Source of the DNA: Candidatus Daviesbacteria bacterium RIFCSPLOWO2_02_FULL_41_8 | GTDB taxonomy: Bacteria > Patescibacteriota > Microgenomatia > Daviesbacterales > UBA10151 | Length of the DNA stretch: 6,383 nucleotides | Direction: 5' to 3' | Assembly: GCA_001777455.1 (NCBI GenBank) | Contig: MFDZ01000003.1 | Coordinates: 3,345 to 9,727 of the forward strand | Part shown: one piece after another, positions 1 through 5,902 of the stretch | How the letters are laid out: every line of letters starts with the position of its first letter | Position numbering within the stretch: the stretch's first letter is position 1 | Translations under genes and position numbers: made by a program | Notes under the pieces: generated by a model | What the model was told of the DNA's origin: nothing | What the model saw: only the letters and a program-made list of their open reading frames with translations | Database searches by the model: none

Positions 1-600
1 GCCTTAGGCCACCTGCACAAACACCAGGTGTTATCTAAACCCGGAGATCTACCTTTAATTGTCTACTCCGGTTCTCCTCAGCGGGTTGATTTCGGGGAAG
101 AAAAGGAAGAGAAGGGAATTTGTTTAGTGGAAATCAAAGAGCGTCAAGGGGAAAGCGTCAAGGGTAAGGCAACTTCACCCTTCCCCCTTAACGCTTTACG
201 CTATTTCTCAAGCTTTACCTTCATCTCCACCAATGCCAGAAAATTCTTGACCATTACCATCAACCTGGATGCTAAAGACCCGGATCCCACTCAAACTATT
301 ATCAAGGAAATAGAAAGCAAAGATATCAAAGACAAAATCGTCAAAGTGATAATCAATATTCCGGCCGAGTGCGGGGAGGAGCTAAAAATGGACCAGATTA
401 AAAAAGTCCTCAAAGACGCCAATTTTATAGCCGGAATTTCCCGGAACACAGAAAGGGTGGAACGATTCAAACTGGAAACATCAGAGGTGGAAAGCCTCTC
501 CCCACTGCAGGCCCTACAAGCATATTTTACCAGTAAAAAATACTCTCCGGAGAAACAGAAAAAATTAGAACAATATGCTAGTCAAATACTAGAAGGTTAA
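1..600 (+). CDS. sbcD: Exonuclease SbcCD subunit D (Mre11-like nuclease), 3' part only
   Basis: This is the C-terminal 199 residues of the nuclease subunit of SbcCD, which with SbcC processes double-strand ends and hairpins in DNA. The frame is open from base 1, so the real start lies upstream; the GTG at 28 is an internal valine. The window opens on the last metallophosphoesterase motif, GHLH (residues 3-6 as read here), followed by YSGSPQRVDFGEE, the conserved exit of the catalytic domain in this family. After it come the capping region (FISTNARKFLTI, then DIKDKIVKVIINI) and a C-terminal helical stretch (LSPLQALQAYF). Around residues 50-67 there is an extra segment (SVKGKATSPFPLNALRYFSS) lying on a DNA palindrome, where the family normally runs straight from a GK-type turn into the FVPTNARRF-like strand. 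It is the upstream partner of sbcC. Family assignment is secure; the activity of the inserted form is untested. Confidence 0.93.
   Translation, partial: ALGHLHKHQVLSKPGDLPLIVYSGSPQRVDFGEEKEEKGICLVEIKERQGESVKGKATSPFPLNALRYFSSFTFISTNARKFLTITINLDAKDPDPTQTIIKEIESKDIKDKIVKVIINIPAECGEELKMDQIKKVLKDANFIAGISRNTERVERFKLETSEVESLSPLQALQAYFTSKKYSPEKQKKLEQYASQILEG
140..202. repeat. In-frame palindromic element inside sbcD
   Basis: Bases 152-169 pair with 179-197 in an imperfect hairpin: AAAGCGT, a mismatch, AAGGG, a small bulge, then AAGG, with a loop near 170-178. The left side also holds a perfect 10-bp direct repeat, GCGTCAAGGG, at 141-150 and 155-164. The element is read through in the sbcD frame and encodes residues that fall where related proteins have none. 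Exact borders are uncertain. Confidence 0.6.
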
Positions 601-604
601 AAAC

Positions 605-684
605 TGTCATTCTGAGCGAACGAAGTGAGTGTAAGAATCTTGATTAATATAGATTGCCACGTCACTACGCTCCTCGCAATGACA
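605..684. repeat. 80-bp palindromic (REP/MITE-like) repeat between sbcD and sbcC
   Basis: The left half starts TGTCATTCTGAGCGA and ends GAATCT at 640. The right half, read on the minus strand from 684, starts TGTCATTGCGAGGAGCG and ends GGCAATCT. Both halves share the TGTCATT terminus, a central GTGA and an AATCT end, facing each other across a short AT-rich spacer (641-650). The element fills nearly the whole sbcD-sbcC gap, from 4 bp after the sbcD stop to 6 bp before the sbcC start. From memory, half-sequences of this kind are widespread in environmental bacterial genomes. No transposase is encoded, so it would be non-autonomous. Confidence 0.8.
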
Positions 685-690
685 TAGATT

Positions 691-2880
691 ATGATACCGA
701 CAAATCTTAAATTATCTAACTTCACCAGCTACGGGGAAAATCCGCCGGAGTTGGATTTTACCAAATTTAAACTGGCTGCCATTTCCGGTCTTAACGGCGC
801 CGGCAAATCTTCTTTGCTTGATTCCATCACTTGGTGTCTGTGGGGTACTTCCCGGGCCGGCGACTCTGCGGATGAGTTAATTCATCTGGGAGCGAAAGTA
901 ATGAACGTCGAGTTTTCTTTTGAACTAGACGGGCATATTTTTACGGTTAAGCGAAAACGGAGTAAAAAAAGCGGCGGCCAAACCGCATTGGAGTTTTGGT
1001 CCGGTTCGACAAGTTCACCACAAGCTCACAACCTAACCGAAGGAACAATAAAGGCAACACAGGAAAAAATCATCAATGCCCTGCATTTGAGTTTTGAAAC
1101 ATTCACCAACTCCGCATATCTCCGCCAAGGTCATGCCGATGAGTTTACTACCAAGGGCCCAACTGACCGGAAAAGAATTCTGGCTGATATTTTAGGACTT
1201 AACCACTACGACAAACTGGAAGAGCGGGCCAAGGAAAAATCCAAAGAAGCCCAAACTAAATTAACGCTACTGGATTATCAACTGCTGGAAATAGAGGCAG
1301 AACTTTCCCAAAAAGAAGACCGCTCAGAAAAGAAAAAAGCCGCCGAGAATAAAATTAACGAGGTTGAAGCGCAAATTAAAACCTCGGAAGAAAAATTAAA
1401 AGCCCTGCGGGAGCAGCGGGAAGCGTTGAATTTAGCCTCCGAACAAAGAAAAAAGCTGGAGCAAAATTATCTGGAAAACAAAAAGGAACTTGAAGATATT
1501 ATTTTTCAGGGCAAAAACCGCAAGAGCAAAATCGACTCCCTTAGGTTGCAGTTGGAAAGCCTACAGGGAGTGGCCGGAAAACTGGAGAATCAAAAATCCC
1601 TGCAACAGGAAAAAGACAAGATGGATAAAATCAAACAGGAACAGCTGGAAATAGAAAAAAAATTATCCGATATCACCGGAGGAATTAATTTAAAAAAACA
1701 ACAGACACAAAATATCAAAAATGAAATAGATAAATTAACCGACCAGCTTAGCGCATCAACAAAAACCGGAGCCAAGTGTCCGACCTGCGGACAGGAAATC
1801 GGCAAATCTGAAAAAGCTCATGTGCACAACCAATTAACAGTACAGATTAAAAATTTGAAAGAAGACCTTTCGGAAATTGATTTTTCCAAAGAAGAAAAAG
1901 TATCCGCTGATTTGGAAAATCAGTTAAAAGCAATCCACTTTGATCCCGAAAAATACCGGCTAATTCTCTCACAACTTAAAAATTCGGAGGAGATTCAAAA
2001 ACAAAATGAAGAAAAGCTGACCATTACGGCCACTTTGCTGACTGAGGAAAAAGTAGTTTTAGAAATGAGAGTTTTGTTTCAGAATAAAAAATTGCAGGTT
2101 GATAAAATATCGGAAGAATTAACCAAGCTACCTGATTTATCAGAGAAAATCTTACATTTAAACCAGGCAATCACCGGTACGGAAAATCAACTTACCAATA
2201 TCCGTGAAGAAGAAAAAGCAGCCCGGGGAATTTTGGGGCAGATAAATGAGCTAATTTCACGGACTGCCCAGATGGAAAATCTCTCAAAGCAAAAGTCAGC
2301 AGAAAAAACTACTCTGACGGAGGAAAAACAAGTTTTTGACGAACTTTCTTTAGCCTTCGGCAAAAAAGGTATTCAGGCCATGATTATAGAGCAGGCCATT
2401 CCGGAAATAGAAGATGAGACCAACCGCTTATTGGAAAAATTAACCGAAGGCCGGATGAAAATCCGGCTGGAAACCCAAAAAGAAACAAAAACTAAAGTAT
2501 TGCTGTCGGAGGGAGAAAAAGGTTATGCGCTAGTTGAAACCCTGGAAATTATTATTTCAGATGAAATGGGCGAGCGGCCTTATGAGCTTTATTCGGGCGG
2601 AGAAACTTTCCGGGTTAATTTTGCTATTCGCTTAGCCATCTCAAAACTATTGACTCACCGGGCCGGAGCCAAACTGCAGTTTTTAGTCATTGATGAAGGC
2701 TTCGGCACTCAAGACGCCCCCGGCCGGGCCAGATTGGTGGAAGTTTTGGATACCATCAAGGATGACTTTGAAAAGATTATCGTCATCACTCACATAGAAG
2801 AACTAAAGGAGGAATTCCCGGTCAGAATCGAAGTCTCCAAAAACTCCGGCGGGTCTACTTTTCAATTAGTCGGAGACTAA
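691..2880 (+). CDS. sbcC: Exonuclease SbcCD subunit C (Rad50-like SMC-family ATPase)
   Basis: This is the ATPase and DNA-tethering subunit that drives SbcD in opening DNA hairpins and processing ends. The ABC head is split as expected. The N-terminal part has Walker A GLNGAGKS (residues 33-40) and a Q-loop region around AYLRQGHADEF. The C-terminal part has the signature YSGGET (634-639), Walker B FLVIDE (664-669) followed by GFGTQD, and the H-loop ITH (His701). Between the halves are two long charged coiled-coil arms (about 165-355 and 375-560) that meet at the zinc hook CPTC (Cys363 and Cys366). At 729 residues it is much shorter than E. coli SbcC (about 1,050), through shorter coiled coils, but every catalytic motif is present. 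The ATG at 691 gives the usual MIPTNLKLSNFTSYGE start. No Shine-Dalgarno sequence precedes it, because the 80-bp repeat ends 6 bp upstream. It follows sbcD in the same direction, presumably one operon. Confidence 0.96.
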   Translation: MIPTNLKLSNFTSYGENPPELDFTKFKLAAISGLNGAGKSSLLDSITWCLWGTSRAGDSADELIHLGAKVMNVEFSFELDGHIFTVKRKRSKKSGGQTALEFWSGSTSSPQAHNLTEGTIKATQEKIINALHLSFETFTNSAYLRQGHADEFTTKGPTDRKRILADILGLNHYDKLEERAKEKSKEAQTKLTLLDYQLLEIEAELSQKEDRSEKKKAAENKINEVEAQIKTSEEKLKALREQREALNLASEQRKKLEQNYLENKKELEDIIFQGKNRKSKIDSLRLQLESLQGVAGKLENQKSLQQEKDKMDKIKQEQLEIEKKLSDITGGINLKKQQTQNIKNEIDKLTDQLSASTKTGAKCPTCGQEIGKSEKAHVHNQLTVQIKNLKEDLSEIDFSKEEKVSADLENQLKAIHFDPEKYRLILSQLKNSEEIQKQNEEKLTITATLLTEEKVVLEMRVLFQNKKLQVDKISEELTKLPDLSEKILHLNQAITGTENQLTNIREEEKAARGILGQINELISRTAQMENLSKQKSAEKTTLTEEKQVFDELSLAFGKKGIQAMIIEQAIPEIEDETNRLLEKLTEGRMKIRLETQKETKTKVLLSEGEKGYALVETLEIIISDEMGERPYELYSGGETFRVNFAIRLAISKLLTHRAGAKLQFLVIDEGFGTQDAPGRARLVEVLDTIKDDFEKIIVITHIEELKEEFPVRIEVSKNSGGSTFQLVGD
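1003..1033. repeat. REP-like sequence with 11-bp tandem repeat inside sbcC
   Basis: Two adjacent 11-mers, ACAAGTTCACC (1009-1019) and ACAAGCTCACA (1020-1030), agree at 9 of 11 positions and follow GGTTCG. From memory, the TTCGACAAG...TCACC pattern resembles a common bacterial intergenic repeat. It encodes SGSTSSPQAHN, a low-complexity loop before LTEGTIK in the N-terminal ABC lobe, a place where family members vary. The evidence is modest. Confidence 0.3.
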
Positions 2881-2883
2881 TTT

Positions 2884-2940
2884 AACAAGCAAGCTTTGCT
2901 TAATACGAGTGTAAGCGAGTATCAAGCTCTGCTTACTTTT
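2884..2940. repeat. Imperfect inverted repeat between converging genes
   Basis: ATAC (2903-2906) and GTAT (2919-2922) flank a 12-base loop, and the arms continue outward with AAGC and GCTT blocks, giving about 16 of 23 matched positions. A nested hairpin, AAGCAA-GCT-TTGCTT, lies at 2887-2901. The 13-mers CAAGCTTTGCTTA (2890) and CAAGCTCTGCTTA (2923) differ by one base. It lies between the stop codons of sbcC and the minus-strand gene. It could act as a bidirectional transcription end or be a decayed palindromic element. There is no T-run of the kind expected for an intrinsic terminator. Confidence 0.5.
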
Positions 2941-2954
2941 GAAGTAGTGGGGGT

Positions 2955-3167
2955 TTAAGTAGCCGGTCTTTTTTGATGCAATACTTCTTCAGCTTCCTGA
3001 AGCGTTGCCTTGACCTGCTGATTTTGATTAGTGTGATTCAAACCGGAATTCGGACGGGGATCTGATTTAGGTAATTGTTTTTTTGTCCAGCGAATTTCTG
3101 TCTCTCGCACATACCGTATTACTTTAGCCTTACTCCAATAAACACTCCCTGAACCTTTTTCACTCAT
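2955..3167 (-). CDS. Small basic hypothetical protein, 70 residues
   Basis: I do not recognise this protein. It starts MSEKGSGSVYWSKAKVIRY and has an aromatic and basic N-terminal half (YWSK, then RYVRETEIRWTKKQ). A Pro/Asn/Gln-rich linker follows (about residues 34-50), then a short likely helix (VKATLQEAEEVLHQKR). It has no signal peptide, membrane segment or cysteine, so it is probably cytoplasmic; the positive charge would allow nucleic-acid binding, but that is only a guess. Support for a real gene comes from its isolated place in an otherwise empty stretch, a reasonable promoter reading into it (TTGACA at 3204-3199), and its divergent arrangement with the membrane-protein gene. It stops with TAA and has no ribosome-binding site. 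Residue composition looks protein-like, but at this length chance cannot be excluded. Confidence 0.55.
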   Translation of the reverse strand: MSEKGSGSVYWSKAKVIRYVRETEIRWTKKQLPKSDPRPNSGLNHTNQNQQVKATLQEAEEVLHQKRPAT

Positions 3168-3174
3168 GCTATAT

Positions 3175-3204
3175 ATTTCACTATTTTTAACAGCTCTTTG
3201 TCAA
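3175..3204 (-). promoter_or_regulatory. Probable sigma-70-type promoter for the minus-strand small gene
   Basis: Read on the minus strand, a perfect -35 TTGACA (3204-3199) is followed after 18 bases by TGAAAT (3180-3175; 4 of 6 matches to TATAAT). The expected transcription start falls at or within a few bases of the ATG at 3167, so the mRNA would be nearly leaderless, which fits the lack of a Shine-Dalgarno sequence. Confidence 0.45.
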
Positions 3205-3226
3205 ATTGGTCTATACAACGTAAACT
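3198..3226 (+). promoter_or_regulatory. Probable promoter for the membrane-protein gene, overlapping the opposite promoter
   Basis: TTGTCA (3198-3203), a 17-base spacer and TAAACT (3221-3226) form a plausible -35/-10 pair. Its -35 shares five bases with the minus-strand -35. The predicted transcription start, about 7 bases past the -10, falls on the ATG at 3233. TATAGAT just before the start codon is an alternative -10. Confidence 0.45.
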
Positions 3227-3232
3227 ATAGAT

Positions 3233-3598
3233 ATGAAATATTTTTTAAAGACTTTTCCGGCTTTAATTTTCTGGGGGGCTTTTGCATATGTAGTCTTACA
3301 GGTGCCTTATCCGAAGAGCATAACAGCTGCTAATTACACTCAAATTCTCCCTTTTCTTGCCAGTCTTTACCTGGCGCTAGTCCTCACTCTTAACATTCTA
3401 TTCAAAAATATTCTTTTTTCAGCTTCCGTTTGTTTAGGCCTAATTTTTATCTTGATTCTCAAGGCATTGGATTCTTTAAATATCGTTACAGCCATATTAA
3501 TAATTGTCGCCACGTATCTACTGGCCGGTTATTTTTGGAAAACAAAAAGAAATTTGACTAAACAGCCAAAAATCCCTAAACTCCAATCATTGCGGTAA
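3233..3598 (+). CDS. Small four-helix membrane protein, function unknown
   Basis: A 121-residue hydrophobic protein with four likely transmembrane helices: about residues 8-25 (FPALIFWGAFAYVVL), 37-58 (around LASLYLALVLTLNIL), 59-80 (NILFSASVCLGLIFILILKAL) and 83-105 (NIVTAILIIVATYLLAGYFW). A strongly basic tail, KTKRNLTKQPKIPK, points to a cytoplasmic C terminus by the positive-inside rule. I see no catalytic motif or recognised domain. The ATG at 3233 gives a sensible start, with MKYFLK just before the first helix. No Shine-Dalgarno sequence is present, and the proposed promoter would place the mRNA start at the ATG. Small proteins of this kind, with a KALDSLN-like turn between helices, are to my recollection common and unannotated in Microgenomates-type genomes, but that is memory, not a search. 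It is divergent from the 70-residue gene and 56 bp upstream of the homing endonuclease gene. Confidence 0.82.
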   Translation: MKYFLKTFPALIFWGAFAYVVLQVPYPKSITAANYTQILPFLASLYLALVLTLNILFKNILFSASVCLGLIFILILKALDSLNIVTAILIIVATYLLAGYFWKTKRNLTKQPKIPKLQSLR

Positions 3599-3618
3599 GA
3601 AATTAAGAAAAATAGCCA

Positions 3619-3648
3619 TTGACTTTTCGGATTTTATTTGGGTAATAT
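3619..3648 (+). promoter_or_regulatory. Probable promoter for the endonuclease-metG pair
   Basis: TTGACT (3619-3624; 5 of 6), an 18-base spacer and TAATAT (3643-3648) lie directly upstream of the GTG at 3655. The expected start of transcription is within a base or two of that GTG, so the endonuclease mRNA may be leaderless. I see no other good promoter before metG inside the endonuclease 3' end, so this one may serve both genes. Confidence 0.5.
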
Positions 3649-3654
3649 AGATTT

Positions 3655-4491
3655 GTGTCTGCCTTTTTAAATCTAACTCGAGAATCGTTAGAAGAACTGT
3701 ATATAAACAAACGCCTCTCTACTTGGAAGATAGCAGAAATATTAGGGTGCGCTCGTTCAACTGTTTATGCAAAAGCCATATCATTTAAAATACCTGTAAG
3801 AACCCGTGCAGAATCTCATATTATTTATCCTAGAAAGGATTTTAGCGGAGATTTAATCGAAAAAGCATATTTAATTGGTTTTAGAATTGGGGATTTAAGA
3901 GTTAGAAAATTTTATAAAAATAGTGAAACTATAAAATTAGATTGCGCTTCAACAAAAGCTGAACAAATTAACCTAATAAAGAATTTGTTCTTTAATTATG
4001 GTCGGGTTTGGATAAGTAAACCAAATAAGCACGGTGCTATACAAATCGAATGCTTTTTAAATACTACATTTAATTTTTTATTATCAAAGGAACCAGCTAA
4101 GTTAATTTTAAGAAGTAAAAAATATTTCTTTGCATTTTTGGCTGGTTTTACAGATGCCGAAGGATCTATATTCATTTCTCGAAAACAAAACCAGGCCGCC
4201 TACGCATTGGGTAATTACAATCTACCGCTATTAAAAGCTATCAAAACCTATTTGAATAAGCACAGCATCAAGACTCCTAAACTAGGGTATTCTAAAAGAC
4301 AAGGCTTGCTTGCAAGTCATGGGTATAGATATAATCACGATTATTGGACTTTAACTATCAGCAGAAAGAAGGATCTAATCAAACTCTTTGATCTACTGAG
4401 CCCAAATCTAAAACATAAAAATAGAATTAAACAAATGAAGAAAGCAATTAAGAATATTGAGGAAAGAAATAGACTCTATGGACAAAAATAG
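3655..4491 (+). CDS. LAGLIDADG homing endonuclease with N-terminal helix-turn-helix
   Basis: A 278-residue site-specific DNA endonuclease of the two-motif LAGLIDADG type. The N-terminal 50 residues form a helix-turn-helix (STWKIAEILGCARSTVYAKA, about 22-41) that probably helps DNA recognition. The first LAGLIDADG helix is KAYLIGFRIGDLRV (70-83), with Asp80 as the likely catalytic acid. The second is AFLAGFTDAEGSIFI (about 160-174), with the metal-binding acid in DAEG (167-170). Basic, aromatic strands follow each motif, and the tail is a Lys/Arg-rich helix. The GTG at 3655 is the only start between the in-frame TAA at 3643 and the helix-turn-helix; no ribosome-binding site is visible. Its last 14 nt overlap the metG start, and its DNA is more AT-rich than sbcCD, which suggests acquisition. 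It is not inside an evident intron or intein: both neighbours are intact. Cleavage activity is inferred from the motifs, and a domesticated regulator is an alternative. Confidence 0.88.
   Translation: MSAFLNLTRESLEELYINKRLSTWKIAEILGCARSTVYAKAISFKIPVRTRAESHIIYPRKDFSGDLIEKAYLIGFRIGDLRVRKFYKNSETIKLDCASTKAEQINLIKNLFFNYGRVWISKPNKHGAIQIECFLNTTFNFLLSKEPAKLILRSKKYFFAFLAGFTDAEGSIFISRKQNQAAYALGNYNLPLLKAIKTYLNKHSIKTPKLGYSKRQGLLASHGYRYNHDYWTLTISRKKDLIKLFDLLSPNLKHKNRIKQMKKAIKNIEERNRLYGQK
4459..4465 (+). promoter_or_regulatory. Shine-Dalgarno sequence for metG, inside the endonuclease gene
   Basis: GAGGAAA lies 12 bases before the ATG at 4478. It is the clearest ribosome-binding site in the window. It supports the ATG rather than the in-frame TTG at 4457, which overlaps this site. 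Confidence 0.6.
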
Positions 4492-5890
4492 AAAATATTT
4501 TTCAACTACCCCAATTTATTATGTTAATGATGTCCCGCACATTGGTCACGCATACCCTACAGTCGCCGCAGACGTGATAACTCGTTACTTCAAACAAAAA
4601 GGTTACGATGCAAGGCTTTTGACCGGGACAGATGAACATGGTGCAAAAATAGCTGAAGCTGCAAAAAAGCACGGCAAAGAACCCAAAGAGTATACGGATG
4701 AAATTTCTGAAGAATTCAAAAAAACGTGGCGAGAATTAAATATTGATTACATCAGGTTTATTAGAACTACGGACGAAGACCATATTAAAGTCGCTCAAAC
4801 ATTTTTACAAAAACTATATGATAAAGGAGCAATCGACCCAAAACCGAGACTTTATAAGGGCTTGTACTGCGTCGGCCATGAGAAGTTTATGTCTCCTGAA
4901 GAACTAGTCGACGGTATTTGCCCAGACCACAAGATAAAACCTATTGAACATTCAGAAAAAAATTATTATTTAAAATTAATTGACTATCAAGACTGGTTAA
5001 AGGAGGTTATTCTTTCTGGTGAGCTAAACATTAAGCCAGAATCAAAAAGGAATGAAATTCTGGGAAAAATTAAACAAGGCTTGGAAGATATATCAATCTC
5101 AAGAGTAAGTCTTGAATGGGGAATTCCTTTGCCTTTTGATAAAACTCATACTTCCTATGTTTGGATAGAAGCTTTAATTAACTATTACACCTACGGTTCT
5201 CAAAATAATTTCTGGCCAGCTGATTTACATTTAGTTGGAAAAGATATCTTATGGTTCCATACTGTAATATGGCCAATTATGCTTCACGCAATTGGAGAAG
5301 AATTACCAAAACAAATATTCGCTCATGGTTTTTTTACCATTAATGGACAAAAAATGTCTAAAACAATCGGCAATGTCATAAGCCCTGCAGATTTAGTAGC
5401 AAAATACGGAGTAGACGGAACAAGGTATGTACTTTTGGCTGCATTTCCTTTTGGGGATGATGGGGACTTCGGATGGGAGATATTGGATCGTATTTATACT
5501 GCAGACTTGTCAAACGGGCTAGGAAATTTAGTTTCTAGGATATATAAGTTATTTACTAACCACACATACGATCACCAAATCCAACCTGCAGTTGGGGAAA
5601 ATAGTCCTTGGGTTGAATCATACAAATTATTAATTGAAGATTTACAATTTTCTATAGCATTAGATATTATCAGAAAAGAAATAAGGGATATAGATGTAGA
5701 AATCAATAAAATAAAACCCTGGGAACTACAATTAGAAGACCAAAAATTTTTCTTACAAAGAATAATTCCAAGAATTTTACTACTCGCAAAATTACTACAG
5801 CCTTTTTTACCGGAAACTGCTGAAAAAATCCTGAAACAATTTTCCGGGCAAATAAAATCTGCCCCGCCACTTTTCCCCCGCCTTCGCTAA
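4478..5890 (+). CDS. metG: Methionine--tRNA ligase (methionyl-tRNA synthetase)
   Basis: A class I aminoacyl-tRNA synthetase that charges tRNA-Met with methionine in an ATP-dependent reaction, in the cytoplasm. From the ATG at 4478 it has 470 residues. The Rossmann fold opens with STTPIYYVNDVPHIGHAY (HIGH at 21-24). The connective domain carries a zinc knuckle C131-x2-H134...C148-x2-H151, where Thermus-type enzymes as I recall have C-x2-C...C-x2-H. The second catalytic signature is KMSKT (292-296), and the anticodon-binding helices begin at LSNGLGNLVSRIYKLF. The protein ends PLFPRLR, the usual end of the short form, with no C-terminal tRNA-binding (Trbp111-like) domain. The start overlaps the upstream endonuclease gene by 14 nt, so translation may be coupled. 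The last codons and the TAA lie within a GC-rich palindrome. The strongly AT-rich coding matches the endonuclease more than sbcCD. Confidence 0.96.
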   Translation: MDKNRKYFSTTPIYYVNDVPHIGHAYPTVAADVITRYFKQKGYDARLLTGTDEHGAKIAEAAKKHGKEPKEYTDEISEEFKKTWRELNIDYIRFIRTTDEDHIKVAQTFLQKLYDKGAIDPKPRLYKGLYCVGHEKFMSPEELVDGICPDHKIKPIEHSEKNYYLKLIDYQDWLKEVILSGELNIKPESKRNEILGKIKQGLEDISISRVSLEWGIPLPFDKTHTSYVWIEALINYYTYGSQNNFWPADLHLVGKDILWFHTVIWPIMLHAIGEELPKQIFAHGFFTINGQKMSKTIGNVISPADLVAKYGVDGTRYVLLAAFPFGDDGDFGWEILDRIYTADLSNGLGNLVSRIYKLFTNHTYDHQIQPAVGENSPWVESYKLLIEDLQFSIALDIIRKEIRDIDVEINKIKPWELQLEDQKFFLQRIIPRILLLAKLLQPFLPETAEKILKQFSGQIKSAPPLFPRLR

Positions 5891-5902
5891 AGCTACGGCG
5901 GG
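5877..5902. repeat. GC-rich palindromic repeat spanning the metG stop codon
   Basis: CCCGCC (5877-5882) pairs perfectly with GGCGGG (5897-5902), with an imperfectly symmetrical middle TTCGCTAAAGCTACG; about 20 of 26 positions are self-complementary. The metG stop TAA (5888-5890) lies in the centre. It stands out sharply from the AT-rich coding sequence before it. There is no T-run, so an ordinary intrinsic terminator is unlikely; it matches the type of short palindrome scattered through this window. Confidence 0.65.

Noticed and set aside
28..600. GTG at 28 as the start of the first gene
   Set aside because: The frame is open back to base 1 and encodes ALGHLHKHQ, a conserved SbcD motif, so this valine is internal and the gene is cut by the window edge.
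601..690. CRISPR array or tRNA in the palindromic stretches
   Set aside because: There are no regularly spaced identical repeats, and no cloverleaf with an acceptor stem and T-loop is visible.
1535..1571. Hairpin in sbcC: ACTCCCTTAGG facing CCTACAGGGAGT across 14 bases
   Set aside because: The encoded residues (DSLRLQLESLQG) continue the coiled-coil heptads with no sign of an insertion; a stem of this size can arise by chance in a window this long.
1590..1805. Minus-strand 71-residue reading frame inside sbcC
   Set aside because: It lies antisense to the coiled coil and zinc hook; its Ser/Phe-rich composition is the mirror of Lys/Glu-rich coding.
4457..4477. An upstream TTG start for metG adding seven residues
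   Set aside because: The ATG at 4478 is preceded by GAGGAAA, and the MetRS core begins right after it; the TTG overlaps that ribosome-binding site.
3599..4491. Group I intron or intein hosting the endonuclease
   Set aside because: Both neighbouring genes are complete without splicing, and no intein splice motifs flank the LAGLIDADG domain.
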